Below, one piece after another: positions 24,279 through 33,200 of a stretch of 33,415 nucleotides of DNA. The notes under the pieces were generated by a model. The model had not been told where the DNA came from. It searched no databases and worked only from the letters and a program-made list of their open reading frames with translations. Numbering within the stretch: position 1 is the first letter of the stretch; each line of letters opens with the position of its first letter. Where the stretch lies: assembly GCA_017509895.1 (NCBI GenBank), contig JAFWOH010000018.1, positions 1 through 33,415 on the forward strand, in the 5' to 3' direction. This stretch comes from Candidatus Saccharimonadota bacterium. GTDB taxonomy: Bacteria; Patescibacteriota; Saccharimonadia; Saccharimonadales; Saccharimonadaceae. A program made the translations under genes and the position numbers.

Positions 24279-24395
24279 ATGAAAGTACGTGCAAGTGTCA
24301 AAAAGATCTCCCCGGATGATATCATAGTCCGCCGGAAAGGCGTTCTACGCGTCATCAACAAGAAGAAACCTAAGAATAAGCAAAGGCAGGGTTAA
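24279..24395 (+). CDS. rpmJ: 50S ribosomal protein L36, cysteine-free form
   Basis: bL36 is a tiny protein of the large subunit that normally holds one zinc through three Cys and one His. This 38-residue copy starts [14 protein letters not shown] and ends KNKQRQG, the canonical beginning and end, yet has no cysteine at all and Asn in place of the histidine in the usual NPKHKQRQG end. It sits at its standard place, 2 bases before rpsM. Confidence 0.95.
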   Translation: MKVRASVKKISPDDIIVRRKGVLRVINKKKPKNKQRQG

Positions 24396-24397
24396 GC

Positions 24398-24784
24398 ATG
24401 GCAAGAATTGCAAGTATCGTTATCCCTTCCGAAAAGCAGGTCTGGATTGCTCTGACCTATGTTTACGGAATCGGACGAACCACTAGTAGAGCCATCCTTG
24501 CGGAGGCTAAAATAGAGCCTACCACTCGGGTGAAAGATCTCACCGAGGCTGACGAACAAAAAATCAACGACATCGTATCTAAAAAATATCGTGTCGAAGG
24601 TGATTTGAGGCGCCTCGTTACCAATAATATTAAGCGCATTAAGGATATCAATTCTTATAAAGGTATCCGCCACAAGGCTGGTCTTCCAGTCAACGGCCAA
24701 AGGACCCGTACGAATGCACGGACTCGCAAGGGTAAGGCGATCGCGGTCGGTGGAGCGCAACCAAAGGCAGCAAGTAAGACTTAA
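24398..24784 (+). CDS. rpsM: 30S ribosomal protein S13
   Basis: uS13 contacts P-site tRNA and bridges to the large subunit. The 128 residues include the helix-two-turn-helix with [19 protein letters not shown] and the C-terminal [20 protein letters not shown] segment. The start follows rpmJ after 2 bases, and rpsK begins 8 bases after the stop with AAGGAG between. Confidence 0.98.
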   Translation: MARIASIVIPSEKQVWIALTYVYGIGRTTSRAILAEAKIEPTTRVKDLTEADEQKINDIVSKKYRVEGDLRRLVTNNIKRIKDINSYKGIRHKAGLPVNGQRTRTNARTRKGKAIAVGGAQPKAASKT

Positions 24785-24792
24785 GGAGTATT

Positions 24793-25242
24793 ATGGCTGA
24801 AGAAGAAATCAAGAAAACTGCAGAAGTCGCTGAACCGGCTGAAAAAGCAGCAGAAGTCAAAGGTACTAAAAAAGCAAAAAAGGGTAAGCGCGTTGTCCAA
24901 TCCGGACAGGTGCATATTAAAGCTACCTTTAATAATACTATCGTTAGCATTTCCGATAAGAAGGGCGAGGTCCTGACCGCTTCTTCCGCTGGAGCCAATG
25001 GCTTTAGAGGGAGTAAGAAGGGTACGGCATACGCCGCCGGTATCGCCGCCGAAAAGGCCGCTGGTATCGCTAAAAAGGAACACGGGCTCAGCTCCGTTGA
25101 TGTTTATGTCAAGGGTATCGGCCTTGGTCGCGACAGCGCCATTCGTGCTATTTCTGGCGCCGGTATTCGCATTGATAGTATTACCGATCAGACTCCAATC
25201 GCCCATGGCGGTTGCCGTCCTAAAGGAGAAAGGAAACCATAA
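24793..25242 (+). CDS. rpsK: 30S ribosomal protein S11
   Basis: uS11 lies on the platform near the E site and the anti-Shine-Dalgarno end of 16S rRNA. The core begins around residue 35 (SGQVHIKATFNNTIVSISDK) and ends with the conserved DQTPIAHGGCRPKGERK region. About 25-30 N-terminal residues, rich in Ala, Glu and Lys, are additional to the usual 129. One-base overlap with rpsD. Confidence 0.98.
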   Translation: MAEEEIKKTAEVAEPAEKAAEVKGTKKAKKGKRVVQSGQVHIKATFNNTIVSISDKKGEVLTASSAGANGFRGSKKGTAYAAGIAAEKAAGIAKKEHGLSSVDVYVKGIGLGRDSAIRAISGAGIRIDSITDQTPIAHGGCRPKGERKP

Positions 25243-25859
25243 TGGCAAGAGATAGATCTCCAATTGCAAAACAATCTCGTCGCGAAAGCTATGCTCTCGC
25301 TCCGAAGGTTCATAAGATTATGGCGAAAAAGACTGGTATTCCCGGTCAGCACGCCGATATGAGAGTCCGCGGTGGCAGCCTCTATCTAACGCAGCTCCGC
25401 GAGAAACAGAAAGTCCGTCGGACCTATGGTCTTCTCGAAAAACAGTTTGCAAAACTGATGAAAGAGGCCACTCGTGCCGAAGGTCTTGCTGGTGAAAACC
25501 TCCTCGAGTATCTCGAGCGCCGCGCTGATAATGTCGTTTACCGCGCCGGCTTCGCATTGACTCGTCGTCAGGCTCGTCAGCTCGTCTCTCATGGCCACTT
25601 CCTATTAAACGGTAAGCGGGTTGATATTCCTTCCATTCGTCTGAAGCCCGGTGATGTTTTAGAAGTTCGCCCAAAGTCGATGAAATCTGAGTATTTCAAG
25701 AATTTAGCAAATGTCGTCGGTGCCGCTGGTGTTCAGCCACTTAGCTGGCTCAAGGCCGATGCCAAAAAAATGAAAATTGAAATTACCGGTCTGCCAAAGC
25801 GCGAAGAAGCTGAGGCTGGAATTAATGAACAATTAATCGTTGAGTATTACTCACGCTAA
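25242..25859 (+). CDS. rpsD: 30S ribosomal protein S4, zinc-free form
   Basis: uS4 nucleates small-subunit assembly and in E. coli represses the alpha operon. The 205 residues begin MARDRSPIAKQSRRESYAL and include YLTQLREKQKVRRTYGLLEK and an S4-type RNA-binding domain (ARQLVSHGHFLLNGKRVDIP). The cysteine knuckle found in zinc-binding S4 variants is absent. rpoA follows after 15 bases with AAGGAAGG upstream of its ATG. Confidence 0.98.
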   Translation: MARDRSPIAKQSRRESYALAPKVHKIMAKKTGIPGQHADMRVRGGSLYLTQLREKQKVRRTYGLLEKQFAKLMKEATRAEGLAGENLLEYLERRADNVVYRAGFALTRRQARQLVSHGHFLLNGKRVDIPSIRLKPGDVLEVRPKSMKSEYFKNLANVVGAAGVQPLSWLKADAKKMKIEITGLPKREEAEAGINEQLIVEYYSR

Positions 25860-25874
25860 AAGGAAGGAAACTAC

Positions 25875-26828
25875 ATGACAACAAAAGTAATTCATGAGGC
25901 AAAATTAGAAAAAGTAAATCAATTGGGTGAGAACAGTGCCGAGTTTGTCATCCGCCCGCTTTATTACGGGTATGGCAATACGCTTGGTAATTCTCTCCGT
26001 CGGGTTTTGCTTTCTTCTATTAAAGGTGCCGCCATCACTTCCTTCAGTATCGAGGGTTCCACTCATGAGTTTACCGCTATTCCCGGCATCCGGGAAGATG
26101 TAGTAGACATCATGTTAAACCTTAAGAATGTCCGCATCAAGTCTCATTCCGATACCCCGGTCGAGCTCATCCTCGAGATGAAGGGCAAAGACCAGAGTAG
26201 TGAAAAGGATGGGGAAAAGCGTGTCGTCGCCGGCGATATTAAAACCACCGCCGACATCGAGATTGCCAATCCCAATCAGACTATCTGCCACATCGACGAT
26301 CCGAATTACACCTTAAAGATGCATCTCATCGTCGAGACCGGTCGCGGATATCTCAGTATTGAAAAGTCGAGCGCAGATCGCGTCCATTCCGATATGATTG
26401 CTCTAGACGCTGTATTCACTCCGGTTCTCCGGGTTCGTTACAAAGTCGAGAACACTCGTGTTGGTCAGGACACCAATCTCCAGCAGTTGACCTTAGTCGT
26501 CGATACCGACGGCACAATTACCCCAGAAGGGGCTTTTGAAGAGGCCGCTGCCATCCTCGTCAATCAATACTCTGCTCTCGCCGGCAATACCACCGTAGAC
26601 ACCGCTCCGGCTCCGGGTTCTAGCGAAACCGAAGACGAACCGGGTCTCATGATGCCTATCGAGGAGCTCGCGCTCTCTGCGCGCACCAATAACGCTTTAT
26701 TAAACAACGGTATCAAAACCGTCCGTGACCTCGTCATGCTTTCAGATTCCGATTTGAAAGAGTTGAAGGGCTTCGGTACTAAGGCGTTAGATGAAGTCAA
26801 AGAAAAGTTAACGGAGTTAAACATCTAA
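25875..26828 (+). CDS. rpoA: RNA polymerase subunit alpha
   Basis: Alpha assembles the polymerase as a dimer and contacts promoters and activators through its C-terminal domain. The 317 residues comprise the N-terminal dimerisation domain (PLYYGYGNTLGNSLRRVLLS, about 28-47), a linker near 235-255 rich in Ser, Glu and Pro, and an alpha-CTD with helix-hairpin-helix (IEELALSARTNNALLNNGI, then LKELKGFGTKALDEVKEKL). It is in the standard alpha-operon order and lies 1 base before rplQ. Confidence 0.98.
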   Translation: MTTKVIHEAKLEKVNQLGENSAEFVIRPLYYGYGNTLGNSLRRVLLSSIKGAAITSFSIEGSTHEFTAIPGIREDVVDIMLNLKNVRIKSHSDTPVELILEMKGKDQSSEKDGEKRVVAGDIKTTADIEIANPNQTICHIDDPNYTLKMHLIVETGRGYLSIEKSSADRVHSDMIALDAVFTPVLRVRYKVENTRVGQDTNLQQLTLVVDTDGTITPEGAFEEAAAILVNQYSALAGNTTVDTAPAPGSSETEDEPGLMMPIEELALSARTNNALLNNGIKTVRDLVMLSDSDLKELKGFGTKALDEVKEKLTELNI

Positions 26829-26829
26829 A

Positions 26830-27240
26830 ATGCATCGTCATGGATATCAAGGCCGTAAATTCGGCCGCAAAACCGATCAGAGACGGGCGCTCACGCGTGG
26901 GCTGATGTGCTCCCTGATTAAATACCAAGAGGTTACCACCACTCTCGCTCGCGCCAAAGAAATTCGTCGCGAGACCGAGAAATTGATTACTATCGCGAAG
27001 AAGGGCGGACTGAGTAACCGCCGGCTTGTCATCTCTCGTCTAAACGACATCGAGACGGCAAACTTGCTCATGGATGTCATCGCCCCCCAGATTACTCGTG
27101 ATTCCGGCTATCTAAAGATTGAGCACGCCGAGAATCGCAAGGGCGACAACGCCGAGATGGGCACCATCTCTTTCGTCGATAGTATTAATCTAGAAAAAGA
27201 GGTTCCTAAAAAGAAAACAGAGAAAAAGGAGGATAAATAA
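26830..27240 (+). CDS. rplQ: 50S ribosomal protein L17
   Basis: bL17 lies near the tunnel exit. The 136 residues start MHRHGYQGRKFGRKTDQRRA and include MCSLIKYQEVTTTLARAKEI, diagnostic of the family, followed by a Lys/Glu-rich tail. The stop overlaps the rplM start (TAATG). Confidence 0.97.
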   Translation: MHRHGYQGRKFGRKTDQRRALTRGLMCSLIKYQEVTTTLARAKEIRRETEKLITIAKKGGLSNRRLVISRLNDIETANLLMDVIAPQITRDSGYLKIEHAENRKGDNAEMGTISFVDSINLEKEVPKKKTEKKEDK

Positions 27241-27665
27241 TGAAGACTTATTCTCAAAAATCTGCTGAAATCTCCCGCGAATGGTGGCTAGTTGACGCGT
27301 CCACCTTGCCCCTTGGCAAGCTCGCCGTCGTCATCGCCGATAAATTAATGGGGAAGAGCAAGGTTACTTACACTCCTCATATTGATAATGGTGATTATGT
27401 CGTCGTCATTAATGCCAAGGACTTAAAAGTCACCGGCAACAAGCTGACCGACAAAAAATACTATCGCCACAGCGGTTTCCCAGGCGGTCTAAAAGAGCTC
27501 TCCCTCGAGGAAGTCATCGAGAAAGAGCCTTCACGCGCGATTAAAGAAGCCGTAAAAGGTATGCTCCCGAAGAACAAGCTAGCAAGCGAGCGCCTCGCTC
27601 GTCTCCGCGTGTTCGACGGCCCAGAACATACTCATACAGCTCAGAATCCAAAGGAGATTAAATAA
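27240..27665 (+). CDS. rplM: 50S ribosomal protein L13
   Basis: uL13 is an early large-subunit assembly protein. The 141 residues contain VDASTLPLGKLAVVIADKLM, the DNGDYVVVINAKDLKVTGNK block and the KGMLPKNKLASERLARLRVF segment. It pairs as usual with rpsI, which starts on its stop codon. Placement directly behind the alpha operon is common in many bacteria. Confidence 0.98.
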   Translation: MKTYSQKSAEISREWWLVDASTLPLGKLAVVIADKLMGKSKVTYTPHIDNGDYVVVINAKDLKVTGNKLTDKKYYRHSGFPGGLKELSLEEVIEKEPSRAIKEAVKGMLPKNKLASERLARLRVFDGPEHTHTAQNPKEIK

Positions 27666-28069
27666 TGGCAGAAGTAAAAGGCAAATACACCTATGGGCTC
27701 GGCCGTCGCAAAGCCGCGACCGCTCGCGCTCGCCTCTATAAAGGCAAAGGTGAAATCACAATTAACGATAAACCGGCCCTTGAATACTTGTCAAATGACA
27801 AGTCCAAGCTCGCCGAGATTACCGATCCTCTTGCTCTCGCTGGCAAGCAGAAAGATTACGATATTACCATCCGCGTCTCTGGCGGCGGTCTCGCCGGTCA
27901 GGTCGATGCGATCAAGCTCGCAATCTCTAAGGCTCTCGTCGCCGAGGCGGCAGACCTTCGCCCAGTCTTAAAGAAGGCCGGGCTCGTCAAGCGCGATCCC
28001 CGCGAGAAAGAGCGCAAGAAATACGGACTTCGCTCCGCCCGCAAGAAGGAACAGTTCTCCAAGCGTTAA
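27665..28069 (+). CDS. rpsI: 30S ribosomal protein S9
   Basis: uS9 reaches the P-site tRNA anticodon with its C-terminal tail. The 134 residues include the YGLGRRKAATARARLYKGKG start, VSGGGLAGQVDAIKLAISKA in the middle and the family end, here RDPREKERKKYGLRSARKKE followed by QFSKR (SKR terminus). It is the last ribosomal gene of the cluster, closed by the terminator at 28075. Confidence 0.98.
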   Translation: MAEVKGKYTYGLGRRKAATARARLYKGKGEITINDKPALEYLSNDKSKLAEITDPLALAGKQKDYDITIRVSGGGLAGQVDAIKLAISKALVAEAADLRPVLKKAGLVKRDPREKERKKYGLRSARKKEQFSKR

Positions 28070-28074
28070 TCAAG

Positions 28075-28102
28075 AAAAAGACCGCGATTCGCGGTCTTTT
28101 TT
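28075..28102. terminator. Bidirectional terminator after rpsI
   Basis: AAAAAGACCGCG (28075-28086), loop ATT, CGCGGTCTTTTT (28090-28101): a 12-bp perfect stem with a U-tract on both strands. It can end rpsI from the left and the wall-hydrolase gene (stop at 28111) from the right. Confidence 0.92.
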
Positions 28103-28110
28103 GTTTTTAC

Positions 28111-28803
28111 TTACATAAGGGAGAGCCTCTCCCCAGAGAGCTCTTTCCGAAAGAAATTTTGCTCTCCGTTGCCGTTAAAGTAATAATACCCCTCCGGCAA
28201 GTCCCTCGGCCCGTCCACAGTCCAAGATGTTAGCACTTCATTTGCTAGCGCCAACTCCTCTTCGGTGTACGAGCCGCTCGAGACAAATGCCGAACTTTCG
28301 GCAACTCCTCGAATAGTACCTCCCCAATCTTCTACACGATTAAGGATACACCATCCCACAGCCCGCTTTTGAACTGCATTAAGCCCCTTTGCCTCGGCAT
28401 GCATTACCTTTGCAATCGCCTTAGCATCTGCCTCGCTGTATGACGAATCTCCTATCGTCAAGGTCACCTCTGGTGTAACAGGCTCTACCGTTGGTACAGG
28501 CTCCGGCACGGCTGATTCGCCGATTGTCAGAGTTACCTCTGGGGTAATCGGCTCCGTCGGTATAGCCTCCGGCACAACCGGCTCGTTAATCACGATATGC
28601 GGCGCCTCTTCCGTCGGTTTCGGGATTGAGTTCTCCATCACCTCCGGAACGACGACTTCCGTAGCCTCCCTTTCCACGGAAGTCGTCTGTGGCTGAGGGC
28701 CGTACAGATTTATCAACTCCCCCACAGTCATATTGGGGTCAAGCTGGCCCAGAGAAACTAAAATTGATAGCGTTACAGCTATCGCCGTTAGAATGTCTTT
28801 CAT
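28111..28803 (-). CDS. Secreted SleB-like cell-wall hydrolase
   Basis: A likely peptidoglycan hydrolase of the SleB/hydrolase_2 family. The 230 residues have an N-terminal hydrophobic segment (1 to about 18) that may serve as signal or anchor, a long Pro/Glu/Val-rich spacer, and a C-terminal catalytic domain from about residue 121. The domain has VMHAEAKGLNAVQKRAVGWC with the presumed catalytic Glu137, ILNRV, and GYYYFNGNG near the end. The spacer repeats TPEVTLTIG(E/D)S twice (about 87-97 and 110-120). The start has an excellent GAGGAGGG site, and the promoter at 28874-28902 lies upstream. Confidence 0.82.
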   Translation of the reverse strand: MKDILTAIAVTLSILVSLGQLDPNMTVGELINLYGPQPQTTSVEREATEVVVPEVMENSIPKPTEEAPHIVINEPVVPEAIPTEPITPEVTLTIGESAVPEPVPTVEPVTPEVTLTIGDSSYSEADAKAIAKVMHAEAKGLNAVQKRAVGWCILNRVEDWGGTIRGVAESSAFVSSGSYTEEELALANEVLTSWTVDGPRDLPEGYYYFNGNGEQNFFRKELSGERLSLM

Positions 28804-28873
28804 ATAATACCCTCCTCTTTAAATGAACTATACTGAGAGTCTAAAAGGCTCCCAATTTATTCGTATCCGTAGT

Positions 28874-28902
28874 ATTATATCACAAACTATTCAAAAAGTC
28901 AA
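28874..28902 (-). promoter_or_regulatory. Wall-hydrolase promoter overlapping the trxB stop
   Basis: Minus strand: TTGACT (28902-28897), 17-base spacer, TATAAT (28879-28874). The trxB stop TGA (28882-28880) is immediately adjacent, so stop plus -10 reads TGATATAAT, an extended -10. The -35 lies within trxB coding sequence. Confidence 0.8.
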
Positions 28903-29821
28903 TAGCCTTGCTCGCCGCATTCGCCCCGTCCGCCGTCGCCGTCACAATCTGTTTTAGCCCCGAGGTCCGAACATCCCCCGCCACGAATACCCCCGGATGC
29001 GAAGTCTTACAGTCTTCAGTAGCGATAATATATCCTCTCTCGTCTCTGTCCACCAGCCCAGAGAAAATCTCTGAGTTTGGTTCGCTCCCAATCGCCACGA
29101 ATAACCCCGCCGCCTTTATCTCCCGAACGTTCTCATCAGAAACCACTTTGCCCGTCTCGCCGTCCGTCTCTTTTAGCCACACCCCGAGAAACCTCATCTT
29201 CTCCGCAAAAACCAACAGTCCGCCTATCGCCGCCGGCGTAATAATTTCTACATTCGAGAGCCCCGAAACACGCTCAAGTAGTGCCTTGTCTCCCCGAAAT
29301 TCATTCCGCCGATGTATCAAATAGACTTTCTTACAAATCCCCGCGAGGTATTCCGCATCATAAAGCGCCGTATTCCCACCCCCCTCGACGACCACCGTCT
29401 TATCTTTATAAAACGCCCCGTCGCAAGTCGCACAATACGAAACCCCCCGCCCCTCCAACTCTTTCTCATATTCTAGCCCCAAGGTTCTATATTTCGTCCC
29501 AGTCGCAATAATCAGGCTCTTCGCCTCATACTCGTCATCTTCCGTCGTGACTTTAAAACTTTCGCCGGCTCTCTCTGTTTTAATCACGTTTTCAAACTCA
29601 ATTTCCGCCCCTAAAGAAGTCGCTTGCATATAAAGCGCTTTCGCAAAATCCGGCCCCGAGACTCCCGGCATCCCCGGATAATTATCGATTTTCATAGTCT
29701 TGATAATCTGTCCGCCATAGGTAGTCCCCTCTAAAACTAGGACTTTTTTCTCAGCTCTTCGCGCATAAATCGCCGCCGTTAGTCCCGCTGGCCCCGCCCC
29801 GATGATAATCATGTCATACAT
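28880..29821 (-). CDS. trxB: Thioredoxin reductase
   Basis: An FAD enzyme that passes electrons from NADPH to thioredoxin. The 313 residues have the FAD-binding GAGPAG (8-13), the redox-active CATC (130-133), a second nucleotide-binding GGGNTA, the NADPH-type HRRNEFR, and FVAGDVRT near the C-terminus, all in the order of low-molecular-weight reductases. Start ATG 29821 follows GGAAAGGA. trxA lies upstream on the same strand, separated by a 139-base inverted-repeat element. Confidence 0.96.
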   Translation of the reverse strand: MYDMIIIGAGPAGLTAAIYARRAEKKVLVLEGTTYGGQIIKTMKIDNYPGMPGVSGPDFAKALYMQATSLGAEIEFENVIKTERAGESFKVTTEDDEYEAKSLIIATGTKYRTLGLEYEKELEGRGVSYCATCDGAFYKDKTVVVEGGGNTALYDAEYLAGICKKVYLIHRRNEFRGDKALLERVSGLSNVEIITPAAIGGLLVFAEKMRFLGVWLKETDGETGKVVSDENVREIKAAGLFVAIGSEPNSEIFSGLVDRDERGYIIATEDCKTSHPGVFVAGDVRTSGLKQIVTATADGANAASKAIDFLNSL

Positions 29822-29844
29822 ATTATGTCCTTTCCAAAATGTTA

Positions 29845-29969
29845 TTAAAATAGCCTAGATTGGTATTTTCTCCGAGCGAAGTGCGATTATATATCGTTCG
29901 CCCCTTGGGACGCGTGAGCGCCATAGGCGCGAAGCGAGCTCGGAAAAATGCCGAGATAGGCTATTTTAA
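29845..29969. repeat. Large imperfect inverted repeat between trxA and trxB
   Basis: The left arm 29845-29877 and right arm 29938-29969 are near-complementary. They share TTAAAATAGCCTA and its complement exactly, then GGTATTTT against AAAATGCC, where the difference keeps a wobble pair, then CCGAGC/GCTCGG. The enclosed 60 bases contain GCGCC-ATA-GGCGC and further GC-rich pairings. The right arm includes the last codons and stop of trxA. There is no gene inside. As RNA it would form a long stem, possibly a terminator or processing element. Confidence 0.65.
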
Positions 29970-30251
29970 CAGCATCTTTAGTATTTTCTTCTTAGAAACT
30001 AAACCAACCATTCTATCTTTCTCTAAGCCATTTTCAAACACTACCAAACAGGGAATTGAGGACACTTCATATTCCGAAGCTAAATCTGAATATTCATCCA
30101 CGTCTACTGAAACAATCTTTGCTCCCTCCGGGAGTTCGAGAGAAGCCTCCTCCAAAATTGGCTTCAAGGCTTGACATGGCCCGCACCACTCCGCATAAAA
30201 ATCTACTAAAACCCGCCCCTTAAAATCTAAAACATCTTTCTTAAAATCCAT
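29961..30251 (-). CDS. trxA: Thioredoxin
   Basis: A small dithiol oxidoreductase and the substrate of the adjacent reductase. The 96 residues carry the active site WCGPC (22-26), the cis-proline in SIPCLVVF (P67) and the thioredoxin fold throughout. It is slightly shorter than the roughly 105 usual. The stop is TAG, inside the inverted-repeat arm. A -10 6 bases before the ATG predicts a leaderless mRNA. Confidence 0.95.
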   Translation of the reverse strand: MDFKKDVLDFKGRVLVDFYAEWCGPCQALKPILEEASLELPEGAKIVSVDVDEYSDLASEYEVSSIPCLVVFENGLEKDRMVGLVSKKKILKMLLK

Positions 30252-30257
30252 ACCATA

Positions 30258-30288
30258 ATTATAACATAAAAACCCTCGAGTGTGCCAA
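30258..30288 (-). promoter_or_regulatory. trxA promoter, leaderless
   Basis: Minus strand: extended -10 TGTTATAAT with TATAAT at 30263-30258. The best -35, TTGGCA (30288-30283), has a 19-base spacer, which is less than ideal. The ATG at 30251 is 6 bases after the -10. It lies in the 43 bases between the stop of the surface-protein gene and trxA. Confidence 0.6.
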
Positions 30289-30294
30289 ATAGTT

Positions 30295-33200
30295 TTACTG
30301 CTTGGCTATGCAGCGTACAGCGAGTCCGCGATATTTATCGAAGATATACTGAGGGACGATATACGACGAATCGAAACGCAATTGATAACCAATATGAATA
30401 CTCCTTATAGAGGATGACCAGTAATACCCGTAGGAACCAATGTTGCTCGCACTAGTATTCGTACCATTCCAGTAGCCTGCGTAAGAGAAACCGGCATAGT
30501 CGTTTCCGTTTGCAGCTACTCCGGTATGAAGACCAGTATGTGCTATGCTGCTAGCATTATTAATGTAATAATCAGGTAGCGTAGCTGTTCCTTGCCAACC
30601 GCTAGTGCTATATTGACGAGCAAGATAAGTAAAATCATTATCTGAACCAATTGAAGATATTTGTTGAGGAGTAGTGTTTGGCGTCTTCGGCAATCTCCAA
30701 CCTTTTGGACAAATGTCGCGATAAGAGAAGCCAGAGGTTACATTGTCATTGTAAATGGAAAAACCCAGCGTAGCAGTGTAGAAGTTATAGTAACCAGTGT
30801 CCGAATCGTTAACGATACTATCATCTTTATTTCTAAATTGAGTTTTGGCATGTTGATCGACAGCATAATTGAAGTTTGCAGTATCTGTGGCCGTTAAAGT
30901 GCTAGAGCTATCAATTGTAGATGAGCCTTGCTTACCAGCCGGCGGGAGATAATAGGTAGTGCCGTTATTAATATTGGTGTCGGCCGAAGTGAGAGTCTTC
31001 GCCCCGTCCGAGCCAATGGTCAGATTCTGCATCATCCAGACCTTCCCATCCGGCAGTTTCTTGACCGTATATTCTTTCCCGTCTCTCGTATCTATTAGAG
31101 TCGTAGAGTCGCCCACGCTACTAAGCTTACTAGAAGTAAAATCTTGCATAGTCCACGGGTCCGCAATGCAGCGAACTGCGAAGCCGAATCTCTTTTCGTA
31201 GAAGTCTCGTTTGAGACCGTTCGACGAATTCATGCGCAAGATATATGAGGTAGTCGAACCGTTCTGAGTAGTGGACCAATAGTACCCGTTGGGGCCGGCG
31301 TTATAGAAACTATTGATATAGTTCCCACTAAGCACGAAGGACCAAGGGGAGGAGGTAATGTTACTAATAGTAGTAGAGGCATTGGCACCTTTAACTATGG
31401 CAGCAAGACCAGCGGTTTGGCCTTCCCATGAGCCGCTATTGCTGTATTCATCACTTGTCGGCAATCTCCAATTCTTCGGACAAGCCAGCATAGCGGCACC
31501 CCAAGTGTAGTAGCCCCTGCCAGCGTAATCTCCAGTACCATCTATGCGATATTGGCGATTCGAGTAAACATTATTCCCAGAACCCGGTGTGCCATGAGTG
31601 ACAGCAGTAGTCGTTGTTGGGACGGTAATATACTCGCCAGAACCAGTCGGGATAGAGAAAGCTGAATCGGCAGGCGAGAGATTCATTGTGCCTTGTGCAG
31701 TAATTGAAGAGCTCGCTCCAGAAACAGAGTTCACCGCCCCGAGATTAAGGTCTTTCGTCATAATACATTTACCAGCAATGTTGGCTACGGTGCTAGTACC
31801 ATAATATTTGGCATCAGTCGGGATACGATAAACAGAATAGACTTGTCCATCCCTAGTATCCCGAAGCTTTGCCGTAGCACCAGAGGCGAGGCTAGCACAG
31901 TTAAAGCTCTGCATATCCCCATCCGTCTGCTCTTCCCAGACAGCATAAAGGGTGATGGTGGAGCCGGAGGTAGGAGAGCCGGCGGCGGAGATGAGGGTTT
32001 GGACATCTATGGACGAATTAGCAGCATAAGTAGCCGTCGTGGCATTCTGGTCTAGGCTCCAGCCGAGGAAGTTGTAGCCGTCTTTTGCTAATGTCCCCTG
32101 ATTTGCCGTTGTAACCTCACCGGTTTCATAAATACTATCACTCTCCTTGCTCGCCGCCCCGGTGCCACCATTGGCATTGTAACTCACCGTATAATTATTC
32201 TGCGCGATACAGCGAACGGCAAACCCGCGGTGCTTGCCGTTGTTGCCCTGCGGGTTGACGCGGCCACTCGAGTTCAGGTCCAAGCCGTAGCTGCTGTAGG
32301 TAATGCTGACGGTAGAAGACCACCAGCCGCCGATCGAGCCGACGAAGTACAACTGAGAACTGTCGTAGAGCCCGGAGTAGAGGAATGAGGCTTGACTCAG
32401 GAACCTATCTCTTGCAGTAGCATCAAGACGGTTTGTACCGGTACCGCCCATGGCAATATCGAGGGCTGCAAATTCGCCACTTGCTCCGCCTGTTGGCAGC
32501 CTCCAGCCTTTCGGACAAATGTCTTTTTGGATATAGCCGGAGGCACATCCAGAGCTAATGTCGTCATTATAGTATGAACAACCAAGGGTGGCGCCATAGA
32601 AGTTATAATAGCCAGTACTTTGTCCTAAAGTGCCCGTACTAGATTGATCACCAGACGAACCTTGTGCGCGGTACTGGACTTGGGCCTGGTTATCATTACT
32701 GCCATCGAATGTTGGCGAACCAGTATAGGTGGCGCTGTTGAAATTGCCACGAGTTCCAGCTTGTGGAAGATAATAAGTACCATCATCACTAAGTGTTCCG
32801 TCATCATTGTTTGGAATATTAGTAAGTTCAGAGGTGAGAGCGTAGCCTTTATCATAACCAAGGATGAGGTTGTCGGTCATCCAACACTTTTTATCTGCAA
32901 GTTTCTTGACATTATAGATAGTACCATCTCTTAAATCTTTAAGCTTTACTGTATCGCCAGAGTTTAAGGAAGAACATCCTGTCCATGTCTGCATATCACC
33001 ATCTGCGGTAACTTCCCAAATAGCATAAAGAGTCTTAGTAGTATTAAAGCCTGATATGTCAGTAACGGATTCTTCATTTTCGTAATCTACATCTTCTGCT
33101 GTGCCTACTCCGTCTACGGCGGTGCCGGTCTTGCCGGTTGATTCGGTGCTCCAACCGAGGAAGGTATAGCCTTCTCTTTCAAAGGTGTTTTCACTTAGAG

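Noticed and set aside
30295-30420. LPxTG-type sorting signal at the end of the surface protein
   Set aside because: The protein ends directly after the last VRCIA block without a sorting motif, hydrophobic helix or basic tail.
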